Shown: positions 18,436 through 27,833, numbered from the stretch's first letter. The stretch: 64,000 bases of DNA from Thermomicrobium sp. CFH 73360 (GCF_023806465.1 NZ_JAMSLS010000005.1:155302-219301); one strand, 5' to 3'. Numbers and translations: made by a program. Notes: generated by a model not told the origin, from the letters alone.

Positions 18436-19583
18436 GACACCGGCTGATCTCACTTGCGCTTGTGGCACTCTGCGGCATTGCATGGTGGTTCGCGCTGCTT
18501 CCAACTCGCGAAGCCCGAGCCGCTTCGCCCATCCCCGTGTTCGCCTACTACTACATTTGGTACGATCCGACATCCTGGAATCGGGCCAAGAGCGATTACC
18601 CGCTCCTTGGTCGTTACTCGAGTGACGACCGTGCTGTCATGCAGCAGCACATCCAGTGGGCGAAGCAGGTTGGCATCACCGGCTTCATTGTCAGCTGGAA
18701 AAGCACTCCGACGCTGAATCGGCGGCTGGAACAGCTCGCGGATCTCGCCGAGAGCGAAGAGTTCCATCTTGCCATCATCTATCAGGGGCTGGACTTTGAG
18801 CGCCGGCCGCTGCCCGCCGAACGGGTTGCCAGCGACCTTGCAGCGTTCTGCGGCCGATGGAGCGGGCGCAACGTCTTTAATGATCTCTACGGCAAACCTC
18901 TGATCATTTGGTCAGGAACGTGGGAATTCTCCGTCGACGAAGTGCGGTTGGTTCGTGAACGCATTGGTAACTGCGCACTTCTACTCGCCTCGGAGCGGAA
19001 CGTGACAGGATATGAGCGCCTGGCCACCCTCGTCGACGGCAACGCGTATTACTGGTCGTCGGTCGACCCGGAGACCTACCCTGATTACCTCGGTAAGCTG
19101 CGGGCATTGAGCGACGCTGTCCACCGCCATGGTGGTCTCTGGATCGCCCCCGCTGCTCCTGGCTTCGACGCTCGCCTAATTGGCGGAACGCGCGTCGTCG
19201 ACCGCAAGGACGGCGAGACACTGCGACGACAGCTCGCTGCCGCCTTCGCATCAGCACCCGACGCGATCGGCTTGATCAGCTGGAACGAGTTCAGTGAAAA
19301 CACGCATATTGAGCCAAGTCTCCAATACAGAGATCAGGCATTGCGGATCCTCGCCAGCGTCCTTGGCACCTCGCCGCCCACTCTCCCGGAACTCGGTTCC
19401 GAGCCGCTGACTCCCACCGGCCCTTCTTATGGACTCCCGCTCCTGGTGCTAGCTGCCACGCTCGTCCTCGGCTCCATTGTTTTCCTCGTGCTCAGGATTC
19501 ATCGCGTTACCACTTACCCAGGCAACAGAGCCGACGCGAGCCCGACCATTTCCTTTGATCATAGTCATCTTGGAGAACCATGA
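18432..19583 (+). CDS. GH99/GH71-like secreted glycoside hydrolase
   Basis: A 383-residue protein started at GTG 18432, overlapping the previous stop as GTGA. It has a signal peptide (residues 1-30), then a (beta/alpha)8-type domain like that of endo-alpha-mannosidase and mutanase families: PIPVFAYYYIWYDPTSWNR, DDRAVMQQHIQWAKQVGITG, FIVSWKS and the late motif ISWNEFSENTHIEPS. A C-terminal hydrophobic helix near residues 336-360 probably anchors it in the membrane. It likely cleaves an alpha-linked glycan outside the cell. The substrate is not determinable; mannan or glucan are the family precedents. The stop overlaps the PHP gene start by ATGA. Confidence 0.8.
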   Translation: MRHRLISLALVALCGIAWWFALLPTREARAASPIPVFAYYYIWYDPTSWNRAKSDYPLLGRYSSDDRAVMQQHIQWAKQVGITGFIVSWKSTPTLNRRLEQLADLAESEEFHLAIIYQGLDFERRPLPAERVASDLAAFCGRWSGRNVFNDLYGKPLIIWSGTWEFSVDEVRLVRERIGNCALLLASERNVTGYERLATLVDGNAYYWSSVDPETYPDYLGKLRALSDAVHRHGGLWIAPAAPGFDARLIGGTRVVDRKDGETLRRQLAAAFASAPDAIGLISWNEFSENTHIEPSLQYRDQALRILASVLGTSPPTLPELGSEPLTPTGPSYGLPLLVLAATLVLGSIVFLVLRIHRVTTYPGNRADASPTISFDHSHLGEP

Positions 19584-22456
19584 GGCAAGTCATGCGATTC
19601 GAAGCAGCGCGCTTACTCCTCACCCTCCTCATTGGCCTCGCCCTCGCACCCCCCTTCGCAGTGCACGCGACTGAGGGAGCAGTGACTGGACAGTGGTTCC
19701 GCCTCGAAACACACGTACACTCCGTGTTCAGTTCGGATGCCGTCGCCGATGTCGGCGTCTTGGCAACGACTGCTCGCACGCTTGGTTACAACGCCGTCTT
19801 TCTTACCGATCACAATGACGGGAATTCCTTCCAAATTGTCGGCGAGACAGCGAATCGCCGGACTCTCGACGAAAGTGACGAGGAGTGGGAAATCCATCGG
19901 CGCGGAAAACTCAACGGAGCCACAGCGCGCCTCGAAAGCACGACCGCCTTTCAGGGGACCCGTGCCCTCCACCTGGCCCTTCCGCTGTCCTCATCTGGCA
20001 CGTTGGCGATTTGGGCTCGCCGTGGGCCGCTCATCACCGCGGGTCCGGTGACGCTCACCTTCGCTGTCCTTGTCCAACAGCTCGATCCAGGAACCGGCTT
20101 TGCAGCTCTGATCTCTCTCGGCGGTGCACCAGACATCGGGAGAACCGTTGGCTACACGACGGAAAGCGGTAACGTCCGGCTCGGTCACAGCGTAACGTTC
20201 GCGTGGACCATTGGGCAACCACTGTTATCAGAATCCACACCGTCGCACCGCGTTATTGTGTTCCCACTCCCGGAGCCAGCACACGGGAAGTGGACGGTCT
20301 ATACCATCCACGTGAGCGAAGCGCTCGCGCAGCTCCGGCCTGACGAACGCCCCCATCCTTTCGCCGCCTTCCTCTATCCACGGTTTGCTCTCTCGACAAC
20401 TGGCGGTGCCGCCGAACTCTTCCTGGATGGTGTGACACTCCGTGCTGAACGACCACTCTCCCCGGCAGAGGAGTTTGTTGCCCGGACCGCCCTCTGTCAG
20501 GCATATAGCGACGCGTCCTTCCAGGTCTTCTGCGGCCACGAGATGGGACAACAGCGCCATACCACCCGCTTCGACTTCGCTATCACCGATTCTTCGCAGT
20601 TCCACAGTTTTCAATTCGGGACGGACGGTATCCCATCCGTCCAGCGCGGTGGATATCCCACTCAGCTTAACCACCCTGGTTCGACCATCAGACTCCGTGA
20701 GATCCTGGAGAACCAAGCGTATGGTGCCGACTTTCTTGAAGTTCGGAAGCCTGAGTGGGCCGCTATCTGGGACGAACTCCTGCTGCAGAGTGTCTCTCTC
20801 CTCGGTTCCTGGGGCACCGATAGCCACGAACTCATCGACCGTGGAAATCCTGCGACCGTCGTCTTTGCCTCTGGCCTCACACTGGACAGCATCGTCCACG
20901 CCCTCTATGAGGGTCGGAGCTTTCTGGCCCGTAACACCTTCACAGGTACCCTGCTCTTCAGTGCTTGGCCCGATTCGGCCACGCCCTATCCCGCACGGTA
21001 TCCGATCTTCGTCTCGGACCGTGCCGCTATGACGACAGTATTTCTGCGTATCACCGGTGGTCTCCCCGCTGGCAGCCACCTCCGTTGGATCCGCAATGGG
21101 CAGCTCGAGCAGGAACAACTCCTTTCCGGTCCGGCAGCTGACGTCACGCTACAGCTCTCGCTCGAGGGACCACTCACCGTCGTCCGGGCAGAAGTCTTAA
21201 CTCCCGACGGGACACGTCTCGCCCTGACACAACCGCTCCTTTTTCGCGACATCCCCGGGATGCCCGAACACGACCGCCTCGCTGTCATAGGGATCAACCC
21301 ACTGACCGGGCCGGGCTATACGCGGAGCGTGGCTGCTGGTATCGTCGACGCCGCGTGGGATTCGGCCGTCCACGCGCTCCTGCTAACCCTCCAAGCGCCA
21401 TCCGCTGCTCGCGTGGTGCTCAGGCTCGAAACCGAGCGCCCCGCTACCCTCGATCTCGCCGGCACTCCTCTCCCTGCTCCCGCACCCGGATCAACACTCT
21501 CGTTTGTCCAACCAGCGTCGATCACGGATCTTGTTGCCTGGTTCGACGTACCCCGGTTCCCGATGAGTCGCCCCCCACCCGCTGCCCCGCACAATTTTGC
21601 TGTCCAAGCAATCGACGCGACTGGTATCGAGCTCTCTTGGCAACCGACCTCAACAAAGGATCGACCCGTTCGCTACGGTGTGGAGCGGAACGGTCAACTG
21701 CTTGCGCTCGTTGGCTCTTCACTACGTTTCACTGACCGCTCTATCCAACCCGGCCAACACTACACCTACACCGTGCGGGCATTCGACCTCACTGGTCTCC
21801 CCTCCCCACCGACTCGAACACGGACAGTAGCAGTTTCCCCACCTCTCCTTTTTGCCGACGACTTTGAGAGCGGTTCTCTCACTAGTTGGTCAGCCACAGG
21901 GAGCGTTTCTCTCCGAGAACGCAGCGGCAACGCACTGAACCACGCAGTACTTCTGGAACTAGCCAATGGACCAGCGACACTGCAACGACGGCTCGAGACT
22001 CCACCCCACTCGCTCATCATCCGGTTTCGGTTCCAGCTACTTGACCAGGGGTCGCAGCCGCTCTCGTTGCTGACCCTCGTCGCGCGAACTGGCCAGCCAT
22101 TGCTTCAGCTTATCCTTGCCCCAGATGGCCGCCTCATCTTGCGTGACCGCGATCGAACCGCCGCGAGCCAAGAACTGGTCGCATTCGGCGTCTGGTATGC
22201 GTGCCAACTCCTCCCGCAACCCTTTGCTCAGCAGAAAGTCCAATGTCAGCCTGAGGATCGCTCGACTGATGCGATACGAGCACACCTCTCAGTTCCCGCT
22301 CGTGACATCAGCCTCGTCGTACTGAGCTTCGGTCAGCAGACTGGGAGCCCACGTGCTCGTCTCCTTTTTGACGATATCCAGGTCGTTCAGCGTGATCATG
22401 CCTACGAACACTCGATCCGTCCCTGGTCCTGGGGAGTCTCCCGTGCGCGTCGCTGA
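19580..22456 (+). CDS. Secreted PHP-domain protein with fibronectin-like modules (CehA/McbA-like)
   Basis: A 958-residue protein with a signal peptide (about residues 1-32). A PHP metallohydrolase domain follows: ETHVHSVFSSDA, VFLTDHNDG, a HEMG segment, PTQLNHPGST and SWGTDSHE supply the expected metal ligands. The PHP domain is interrupted by an inserted beta-rich segment of about 230 residues between the second and third motifs. Towards the C-terminus a fibronectin type III-like module (GIELSWQPTSTKD, YTYTVRAFDLTGLPSPP) precedes a lectin/concanavalin-like domain (LFADDFESGSLTSW...). Related CehA/McbA proteins hydrolyse phosphoesters or, in one case, carbaryl. In this operon an extracellular phosphodiesterase acting on a polymer is a reasonable inference. 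Confidence 0.8.
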   Translation: MRQVMRFEAARLLLTLLIGLALAPPFAVHATEGAVTGQWFRLETHVHSVFSSDAVADVGVLATTARTLGYNAVFLTDHNDGNSFQIVGETANRRTLDESDEEWEIHRRGKLNGATARLESTTAFQGTRALHLALPLSSSGTLAIWARRGPLITAGPVTLTFAVLVQQLDPGTGFAALISLGGAPDIGRTVGYTTESGNVRLGHSVTFAWTIGQPLLSESTPSHRVIVFPLPEPAHGKWTVYTIHVSEALAQLRPDERPHPFAAFLYPRFALSTTGGAAELFLDGVTLRAERPLSPAEEFVARTALCQAYSDASFQVFCGHEMGQQRHTTRFDFAITDSSQFHSFQFGTDGIPSVQRGGYPTQLNHPGSTIRLREILENQAYGADFLEVRKPEWAAIWDELLLQSVSLLGSWGTDSHELIDRGNPATVVFASGLTLDSIVHALYEGRSFLARNTFTGTLLFSAWPDSATPYPARYPIFVSDRAAMTTVFLRITGGLPAGSHLRWIRNGQLEQEQLLSGPAADVTLQLSLEGPLTVVRAEVLTPDGTRLALTQPLLFRDIPGMPEHDRLAVIGINPLTGPGYTRSVAAGIVDAAWDSAVHALLLTLQAPSAARVVLRLETERPATLDLAGTPLPAPAPGSTLSFVQPASITDLVAWFDVPRFPMSRPPPAAPHNFAVQAIDATGIELSWQPTSTKDRPVRYGVERNGQLLALVGSSLRFTDRSIQPGQHYTYTVRAFDLTGLPSPPTRTRTVAVSPPLLFADDFESGSLTSWSATGSVSLRERSGNALNHAVLLELANGPATLQRRLETPPHSLIIRFRFQLLDQGSQPLSLLTLVARTGQPLLQLILAPDGRLILRDRDRTAASQELVAFGVWYACQLLPQPFAQQKVQCQPEDRSTDAIRAHLSVPARDISLVVLSFGQQTGSPRARLLFDDIQVVQRDHAYEHSIRPWSWGVSRARR

Positions 22457-23405
22457 CGTGCTCTGTCGCCTTGTAGGAACACTCTCCTTGGTGCTCCTGG
22501 CTGCTGCGTGTGCGACGAGCTCTCCTCCACTGCCTCCGTACGCAACGCAAGCGGGTCTTCTAGCTCGCGATACCTGCTTTGGTGTTGAGCACCTGCCAGG
22601 AGACTTCGAGGTGATGGCGCGGCAGATCATCGATAACCCAGCTGCCGCACAGCACGACAACCCCAGTCTTCGACCCGCCCAGTTTGAGGCTTGGCAGCGG
22701 CTGAGCGGCGCTTGGCTGCAGTATGCCTACGAACCCCCGAGTATGCCAGCGGAAGACGCGGACGGCTTTCTTAGCCAAGACGAGTTGGAGCAGGCGCTCG
22801 CCCAAGCGCACGCGGAGCGCCTCGATGCGCCGTTTACCGCTGCTGCCTGTCGGCTCGACTTCTTCGCGACGGCACAGCGTGCTGAGGCAGCCTACCAGGT
22901 GCTCGTCCAGACCACTCCAGGGCAATCGCTTCCGCATCGTCCGCGTGGCGATGCAAGTCAATTACGTCTTGCCTCTGCCACCCTGCCGGGGTTCGCTCGC
23001 CTCACGCTCTGGTTCCGCGTGGAGAACGTCCTGGCCGCTGTTTCGGTTACAGCCCCCTGCAACCCGCACGAACCAGAACGTTGCCGCCAGGCACGTGACC
23101 GCACAGAATCCTTGGCCGCGTTGCTCCTGCGCCGCATCATCACTCGCGTCCCCGGAATCCATCCCCTAACGACGCCAAGTGCCCTTGACTCACGCGGCAG
23201 CGCCGAACTCCTCTGTCCTGAGCGAGACTACACAAGCTGCGTCGCCGAGATCATGGCAGCGAGAGAAGCCGCACAGCCGTTTGCACTCTGTATCTCGTCG
23301 TACGGCCAGTGGCAACTCCTCCCAATCATCGACGGCGAACCTCCTCGCTGCCCTGAGGATTGGACGGTCGCTGCCGAATTTGGCCCTCGGCCTACTGGTT
23401 CTTGA
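22443..23405 (+). CDS. Operon-terminal lipoprotein of unknown function
   Basis: A 320-residue protein if started at GTG 22443, after GGGGAG and overlapping the end of the PHP gene; the open frame runs back to 22353. The N-terminus is a signal peptide with lipobox LLAAAC. The mature part is alpha-helical in character with several Cys residues (about ten, for example DTCFG, APCNPHEPERCRQ, LLCPERDYTSC), suggesting disulfides outside the cell. No family was recognised. It ends the seven-gene operon, only 2 bases before the convergent permease gene. Confidence 0.7.
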   Translation: MRVADVLCRLVGTLSLVLLAAACATSSPPLPPYATQAGLLARDTCFGVEHLPGDFEVMARQIIDNPAAAQHDNPSLRPAQFEAWQRLSGAWLQYAYEPPSMPAEDADGFLSQDELEQALAQAHAERLDAPFTAAACRLDFFATAQRAEAAYQVLVQTTPGQSLPHRPRGDASQLRLASATLPGFARLTLWFRVENVLAAVSVTAPCNPHEPERCRQARDRTESLAALLLRRIITRVPGIHPLTTPSALDSRGSAELLCPERDYTSCVAEIMAAREAAQPFALCISSYGQWQLLPIIDGEPPRCPEDWTVAAEFGPRPTGS

Positions 23406-23407
23406 CC

Positions 23408-24223
23408 TCAGCCAAACTCTTCCGCCATGGGAGCAGGCACGCGCCGGACCAGCGCGCGAGCAGGTGCCGCTGGTCGTTCTCTGAGAAGCCAGCGTGCAAC
23501 GCCGTCCAACACGATACCGCTCGCAGCAATCACCAATAACATGGCCACCAGCTCCCCATAGTCGAGGCGATCGCGCGCGTCGAGGATGGCATAGCCGAGG
23601 CCCGAATCGACCCCGAGCATCTCGGCTGGCACAAGAACAATCCACGCGACACTCACCGCAAGGCGCATTCCAGCCAGCACGCGTGGCCGCACACCGGGCC
23701 ACACCACGTGCCAGAGGAGCTCCCAGCGCGAGGCTCCCAGACTTCGCCCGACAAGTGGCCACCGTGGGTCGAGATGCGCCACCCCGTCCGCTGTACTCAA
23801 GAGGATCGGCCAGGTAGCTGCCATGACAATCAGGAAGACAACCGAACGCGTTCCCGCACCGAAGACGAGCAGGGCAACGGGCATCCACGAAAGCGGGGAG
23901 ACCATCCGCAGCACCTGCACACTCGGACCGAGCATTTGTGCGATCCAACGCACGCTCCCAACAGCTACCCCGAGCGGGATACCGAGCGTCGCGCTGAGCA
24001 CCAGGCCCAGCGCGACGCGCTCAGCACTCGCACACAGGTGCGACCAGAGTTCCCCACTCTGTGCAAGCTCGACGAGTGCACGCAGCGCCGGTCCAGGGGC
24101 AAACCGACGCGCGAACGAGTCCGCACTCGCGAGGACAGCGGTCGCGAGCCACCAGATAAGGATGAGTGCTGCCAGACCACTCGTTCGCAGTAGGACATCG
24201 CGGAACACGCTGCGCACCTTCAC
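23408..24223 (-). CDS. ABC transporter permease, sulfonate/nitrate/taurine type
   Basis: A 271-residue inner membrane permease with about six hydrophobic segments. The cytoplasmic coupling motif is visible at LVGRSLGASRWELLWHVVWPGVRPRVLAGMRLA (read in two halves). This layout is typical of SsuC/TauC/NrtB proteins. It overlaps the substrate-binding protein gene by ATGA, and the ATPase gene lies upstream, so the three form one transporter. The exact substrate cannot be told. Confidence 0.85.
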   Translation of the reverse strand: MKVRSVFRDVLLRTSGLAALILIWWLATAVLASADSFARRFAPGPALRALVELAQSGELWSHLCASAERVALGLVLSATLGIPLGVAVGSVRWIAQMLGPSVQVLRMVSPLSWMPVALLVFGAGTRSVVFLIVMAATWPILLSTADGVAHLDPRWPLVGRSLGASRWELLWHVVWPGVRPRVLAGMRLAVSVAWIVLVPAEMLGVDSGLGYAILDARDRLDYGELVAMLLVIAASGIVLDGVARWLLRERPAAPARALVRRVPAPMAEEFG

Positions 24224-25461
24224 GGCTCGATCCGTTCGCTGCGATTCAATGATTCGGGAAGACCAAACGCCGCTGGCCCGCCCTCACGCTCCAGTGCCTG
24301 CAAGACGAACCGGTCATCGACGAGCTCGCGATGCGCCTGCTGGGGATCAAGTGCATGCAGGAACGCGGCATCACCCTCGACCTGAGTCCGGCGCAAGTGT
24401 TCAAGAAGCGCCACCGTGTAAGACGGGAACGGATAAGGACGAAAGTCGATCCGCGCCGCATTCCACTCCGGATGCCGAATGATCCCCTCCTGCACGTAGC
24501 GGTCATGCTCATGATCGAGCAAGACACGCTCGATGGTCTCCAACGGCTGAGGGAGGTACCCGCGATCACCCTGTTTGGCGAGCAGCCGCGCGGCCTCAGC
24601 CCGGTTCTCCCGAGCGAAACGCTGAGCCCGCACGATCGCTGTGACCACCGCTTGCGCCCACTCTGGCTGGGTCGCGGTCTCCTCTTCGCGCAGCACGACA
24701 ACGCAGCAGGCGTGATCCAACCAAACATCGCCGCTGAAGCGAAGGATCTTGCCAGCTCTTTGCACCTCAGCAAGCGCGTTGAACGGCTCGGCAACGATGT
24801 AGCCAGCAATCGATCCGTTCGCCAGCGCCGGTGCCATGTCGGCCGGTGCCATCACCACAAGCTTGACTGTTCGCTCGCTCGCTGACGGGTCACCCCGTAA
24901 GAGGGCCCGCAAGCCCGCTCGCTCAAGCATGAGCTGCAAGAGCACGTTGTGAATCGAATACCAGAACGGCACTGCGATCGTCTTCCCTGCCAGGTCCTCA
25001 AGCTGCTCAATCTCTTCCGCGACGGTAAGGGCCGAACCGTTGACGTGGTCCCAGGCCACAAGCTTCACCGGTACCTGCTGGTTGAAGCGCATCCAGATCG
25101 CCAGCGGCATCAAGAGATGCACCACATCAACCTGCCGGGCCTGAAAGGCTTCAGCGATCTGTGCCCAGCTGCGGAACATTGTCGGCGGTTCGACTGCAAG
25201 TCCCAGATCCTGGTAATACCCCTTCGCATGCGCAAGGAGCAATGGTGCCGCATCCGTAATCGGGAGGTAGCCGATGCGCAGCCGCCCGCTGGCTCCAGCC
25301 GTCACCCCAGTGCTCGACGGCACCATGACTGTCGGACTACTGGCTCCCGACGACGCAGTCGGTGATGCTGTCGGCCTACCGCTGCACGCCGTCAGGAGAG
25401 GAGTGGCCACAAGGCCAAGGAGTGCCCGCCGGACGAATGCTCTTCGTGTGACCAGAGACAT
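24220..25461 (-). CDS. ABC transporter substrate-binding lipoprotein (SsuA/NMT1-like)
   Basis: A 413-residue protein with an Arg-rich N-terminus (TRRAFVRRALLG) and lipobox TPLLTAC, followed by a Ser/Thr linker. The binding domain starts RLRIGYLPITDAAPLLLAHAKGYYQDLGL, read in parts, the hallmark of aliphatic sulfonate, nitrate and thiamine-precursor binding proteins. A later segment, IAGYIVAEPFNALAEVQRAGK, matches the second lobe. The N-terminal twin-Arg-like pattern leaves Tat export possible. It overlaps the ATPase and permease genes by one to four bases. Confidence 0.85.
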   Translation of the reverse strand: MSLVTRRAFVRRALLGLVATPLLTACSGRPTASPTASSGASSPTVMVPSSTGVTAGASGRLRIGYLPITDAAPLLLAHAKGYYQDLGLAVEPPTMFRSWAQIAEAFQARQVDVVHLLMPLAIWMRFNQQVPVKLVAWDHVNGSALTVAEEIEQLEDLAGKTIAVPFWYSIHNVLLQLMLERAGLRALLRGDPSASERTVKLVVMAPADMAPALANGSIAGYIVAEPFNALAEVQRAGKILRFSGDVWLDHACCVVVLREEETATQPEWAQAVVTAIVRAQRFARENRAEAARLLAKQGDRGYLPQPLETIERVLLDHEHDRYVQEGIIRHPEWNAARIDFRPYPFPSYTVALLEHLRRTQVEGDAAFLHALDPQQAHRELVDDRFVLQALEREGGPAAFGLPESLNRSERIEP

Positions 25462-26231
25462 TACGCATCCCTCCCTGCAAAGGCCAAGCGCGGCACTGCA
25501 TCGACCGTCTCGGCAACGCCGTACCCCTCGAGGACGTTGCGCCGGAGCTCCGCTGCCTCATGCTCGCTGACCCACCACTGTCCAATGACTCTCGCTGGCT
25601 GCCCACCCAAGAGCAGCAGCTGATCGCCGACGGTGAGCGCTTCGTCGAGGTCATGGGTCACGAGCACTGCTGTGACCCCTAAATCACGCACCAGCTCACG
25701 CAGCCATTGCTGAGAATTCCGCCGCGTCGGCGGGTCGAGTGCAGCAAACGGCTCGTCCAAAAGTAGGAGTCTTGGTGCCGTCGCCAGCGCCCGCACGAGA
25801 TTCACGCGCTGCGCCTGCCCTCCGGAGAGCATGCTGGGCAAGGCACTGGCAAGGTCACGCAGTCCACTCCGTTCCAACAGTTGTTCGACCATGCTTGGAT
25901 CGACGCGCTCCCGGTTCACCTTGAAGCGGAGCCCAAGCGCAACGTTGTCCGCGACGGTGAGCCAGGGCAGAAGACTCGGTTCCTGGAACACCAACCGGAT
26001 GTCCCGACGAGGAATGAGACCAGCGCCGTACTGCACTTCACCACTCGTTGGTGCTTCCAGACCTGCAAGAATCCGTAAGACGGTGGACTTCCCGATCCCG
26101 CTCGGACCGAGGAGGACCGTCACGGCACCCACAGGTACGGTGAGCGACAACCCTCCAAGCACGACACGTTGGCGTCGCCTGTGCCCATACACCTTTGTTA
26201 CGTCGATAAGCGTAACTGCTGCAGCTCCCAT
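25461..26231 (-). CDS. ABC transporter ATPase (SsuB-like)
   Basis: A 256-residue ATPase with Walker A GPSGIGKST, Q-loop in LVFQEPSLLPWLTV, signature LSGGQAQR, Walker B LLLLDEPFAALD and the H-loop VTHDLDEAL. The LPWLTVADNVALGL phrase is typical of the nitrate/sulfonate/taurine importers. Its start lies inside the end of the acyl-CoA-dehydrogenase-like gene (34-base overlap), pointing to translational coupling. Confidence 0.93.
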   Translation of the reverse strand: MGAAAVTLIDVTKVYGHRRRQRVVLGGLSLTVPVGAVTVLLGPSGIGKSTVLRILAGLEAPTSGEVQYGAGLIPRRDIRLVFQEPSLLPWLTVADNVALGLRFKVNRERVDPSMVEQLLERSGLRDLASALPSMLSGGQAQRVNLVRALATAPRLLLLDEPFAALDPPTRRNSQQWLRELVRDLGVTAVLVTHDLDEALTVGDQLLLLGGQPARVIGQWWVSEHEAAELRRNVLEGYGVAETVDAVPRLAFAGRDA

Positions 26232-27301
26232 CGTAACTGCCCTTCTGTCGGTGTCTGGATCGGTAAGAAGGCTGCTTCGCGTTGCCGGCGTGCGGCCGGG
26301 CTGTCAGCCCGATACGCCTGACCTCCTTTCGTCTTCGCTTCGAGTGCGACTGCAGAACAGGCGAGGCGCATTGCCGCAAGCCGCAGTTCGAGCGCCCGAC
26401 AGCGTCGCTCACGATCCGCCGGCCGCAGCGCTTCGGAGAGGAGCTCACGGAGTTGCTGAGCCAGCCAATCGCGTTCGTACTCGCTCCGTTCGAGCTCCGA
26501 ACGGAAGACTTCATTCACCCCGCGCAGGGACGCGCGTGCCTCGGCAAGCGCACGGGCAGCGAGCCCCCAGCAAAAGCTGGCCTGAAGCCCCAGAAACGCC
26601 GGCTGGATTCGCTGCAGAAAAGCGACGACATCATGGGCCAGAACCCACTCCTGCGGAACACGGACGTCGATAAAGCGCAAGGAGGTACTCGCCGTGCCCT
26701 GCAGAGCAAGGAGCGGTGGATAAGGGTCAACCACCACACCGGCCGTCTCACTGGGCACCGCTACGATGACTGTCCCATGGTCTTCCTGAGCTGGTGTCAC
26801 GACCAGGAATCGTTCGGTCAGATTCGACGCCCAGGGGACGAAACCGTGCAAGACGAGTTCGTGTTCCCACTGCCACCCCGCCTGCACTGGCAAGGGACGC
26901 CCTGTCTGGGCATGGCCGAGAGCCGTCGCCAGTGCGGTACTCCCCCAGCGCTCGGCCCGCTCCAGCTGCGGCAGGAATTCCACCCGCAATGGTGAACCCC
27001 GATCCGCATAGGCCAGGTACAACATCGTCATCACATGGCACCAGAGCGAGAAAGCACTCGCAAGATCCGACCAGGCAATCGTTGCGAGCAGCTCGCCGGC
27101 CCGCTGCAGATCGAGAGGTGCGGGCACTGCAGGAGAATCCCACTCGACCCGCGGCAACAAGCCCTCGGCGGCCAGCAGCGTCAGCGTCGACTGCGCGGGG
27201 AGCTCACCTGCATCAATATGGGGTGCCCGCACCTCTAACACTGGTGCGAGTCGCTCCTGCAACGCAGGATCGATGAGCGTCGAGGCAAGTGCCTCCGCCA
27301 T
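26198..27301 (-). CDS. Acyl-CoA-dehydrogenase-fold flavoprotein
   Basis: A 367-residue protein of the acyl-CoA dehydrogenase superfamily. The N-terminal helical part has LTLLAAEGLLPRVEWD; the middle beta region includes HGFVPWASNLTERFLVV and TASTSLRFIDVRVPQEWVL, matching the substrate/FAD region; the C-terminal helical bundle has the ELRLAAMRLACSAVALEAK run. Members linked to SsuABC-type transporters include SfnB- and DszC-like flavin monooxygenases that release sulfite from organosulfur compounds. That role here is an inference from the neighbours. The general catalytic Glu of true dehydrogenases is not evident. Confidence 0.75.
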   Translation of the reverse strand: MAEALASTLIDPALQERLAPVLEVRAPHIDAGELPAQSTLTLLAAEGLLPRVEWDSPAVPAPLDLQRAGELLATIAWSDLASAFSLWCHVMTMLYLAYADRGSPLRVEFLPQLERAERWGSTALATALGHAQTGRPLPVQAGWQWEHELVLHGFVPWASNLTERFLVVTPAQEDHGTVIVAVPSETAGVVVDPYPPLLALQGTASTSLRFIDVRVPQEWVLAHDVVAFLQRIQPAFLGLQASFCWGLAARALAEARASLRGVNEVFRSELERSEYERDWLAQQLRELLSEALRPADRERRCRALELRLAAMRLACSAVALEAKTKGGQAYRADSPAARRQREAAFLPIQTPTEGQLRWELQQLRLST

Positions 27302-27311
27302 TGCTTCCCCC

Positions 27312-27833
27312 TCACGAGCACAACCGCGTCAGCCGGTCGACCGGCGCACTCACCGCCTGGCGTGCGCGATGGACCGCCGCTTCATCCGGCGCCGCGTAGA
27401 GGCAGACACACTTGGCCATGTCCTCCCGGACATACGTGCGGAGAAAGCGCACTTCCGGCACCTGGGCGTAAAGTGGCGACTTTTCCGCCTTGCGCTGGAG
27501 ATATGCCTCCATGGTCAGCCCAGCAGGCAGGTCCCACTCTACGAGATAGTTGGCGTCACCTCGCTGCGCCTTGACTTCCTCCAACGATTGGCCGACCAGG
27601 CGGACCTGCGCGAAGTCTTGGGGCCCAACACCGGTATGTTCCAGACTCTTTTGCAGTGCCTCTCCATCGCTATGCTCAAGGACCGCATACAGAATGGCCA
27701 AATCTTGCCCAACCTGATACTCGATCACCTCACCACCAACCTGCCGTACCGCTCGATCGATCGCTGCAAAGAGCGGCTCCAGCTGGGTACGATCGCTCGC
27801 CTGCACCCGATACTCAGCCAGAAATAGCGGCAT
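27312..27833 (-). CDS. DUF4242-family protein, two repeats
   Basis: A 173-residue protein started at ATG 27833 after AGGAGGG. The second half, from YLVEWDLPAGLTMEAYL to APVDRLTRLCS, matches the DUF4242 pattern (some members bind nickel). The first half (LFLAEYRVQASDRTQLEPLF, GEVIEYQVGQDLAILYAVLE) looks like a degenerate copy of the same ferredoxin-like fold. Two Cys and no signal peptide. It lies 10 bases upstream of the flavoprotein gene in the transporter operon, so a small sensor or metal/cofactor-binding role is possible, but no function is established. Confidence 0.72.
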   Translation of the reverse strand: MPLFLAEYRVQASDRTQLEPLFAAIDRAVRQVGGEVIEYQVGQDLAILYAVLEHSDGEALQKSLEHTGVGPQDFAQVRLVGQSLEEVKAQRGDANYLVEWDLPAGLTMEAYLQRKAEKSPLYAQVPEVRFLRTYVREDMAKCVCLYAAPDEAAVHRARQAVSAPVDRLTRLCS

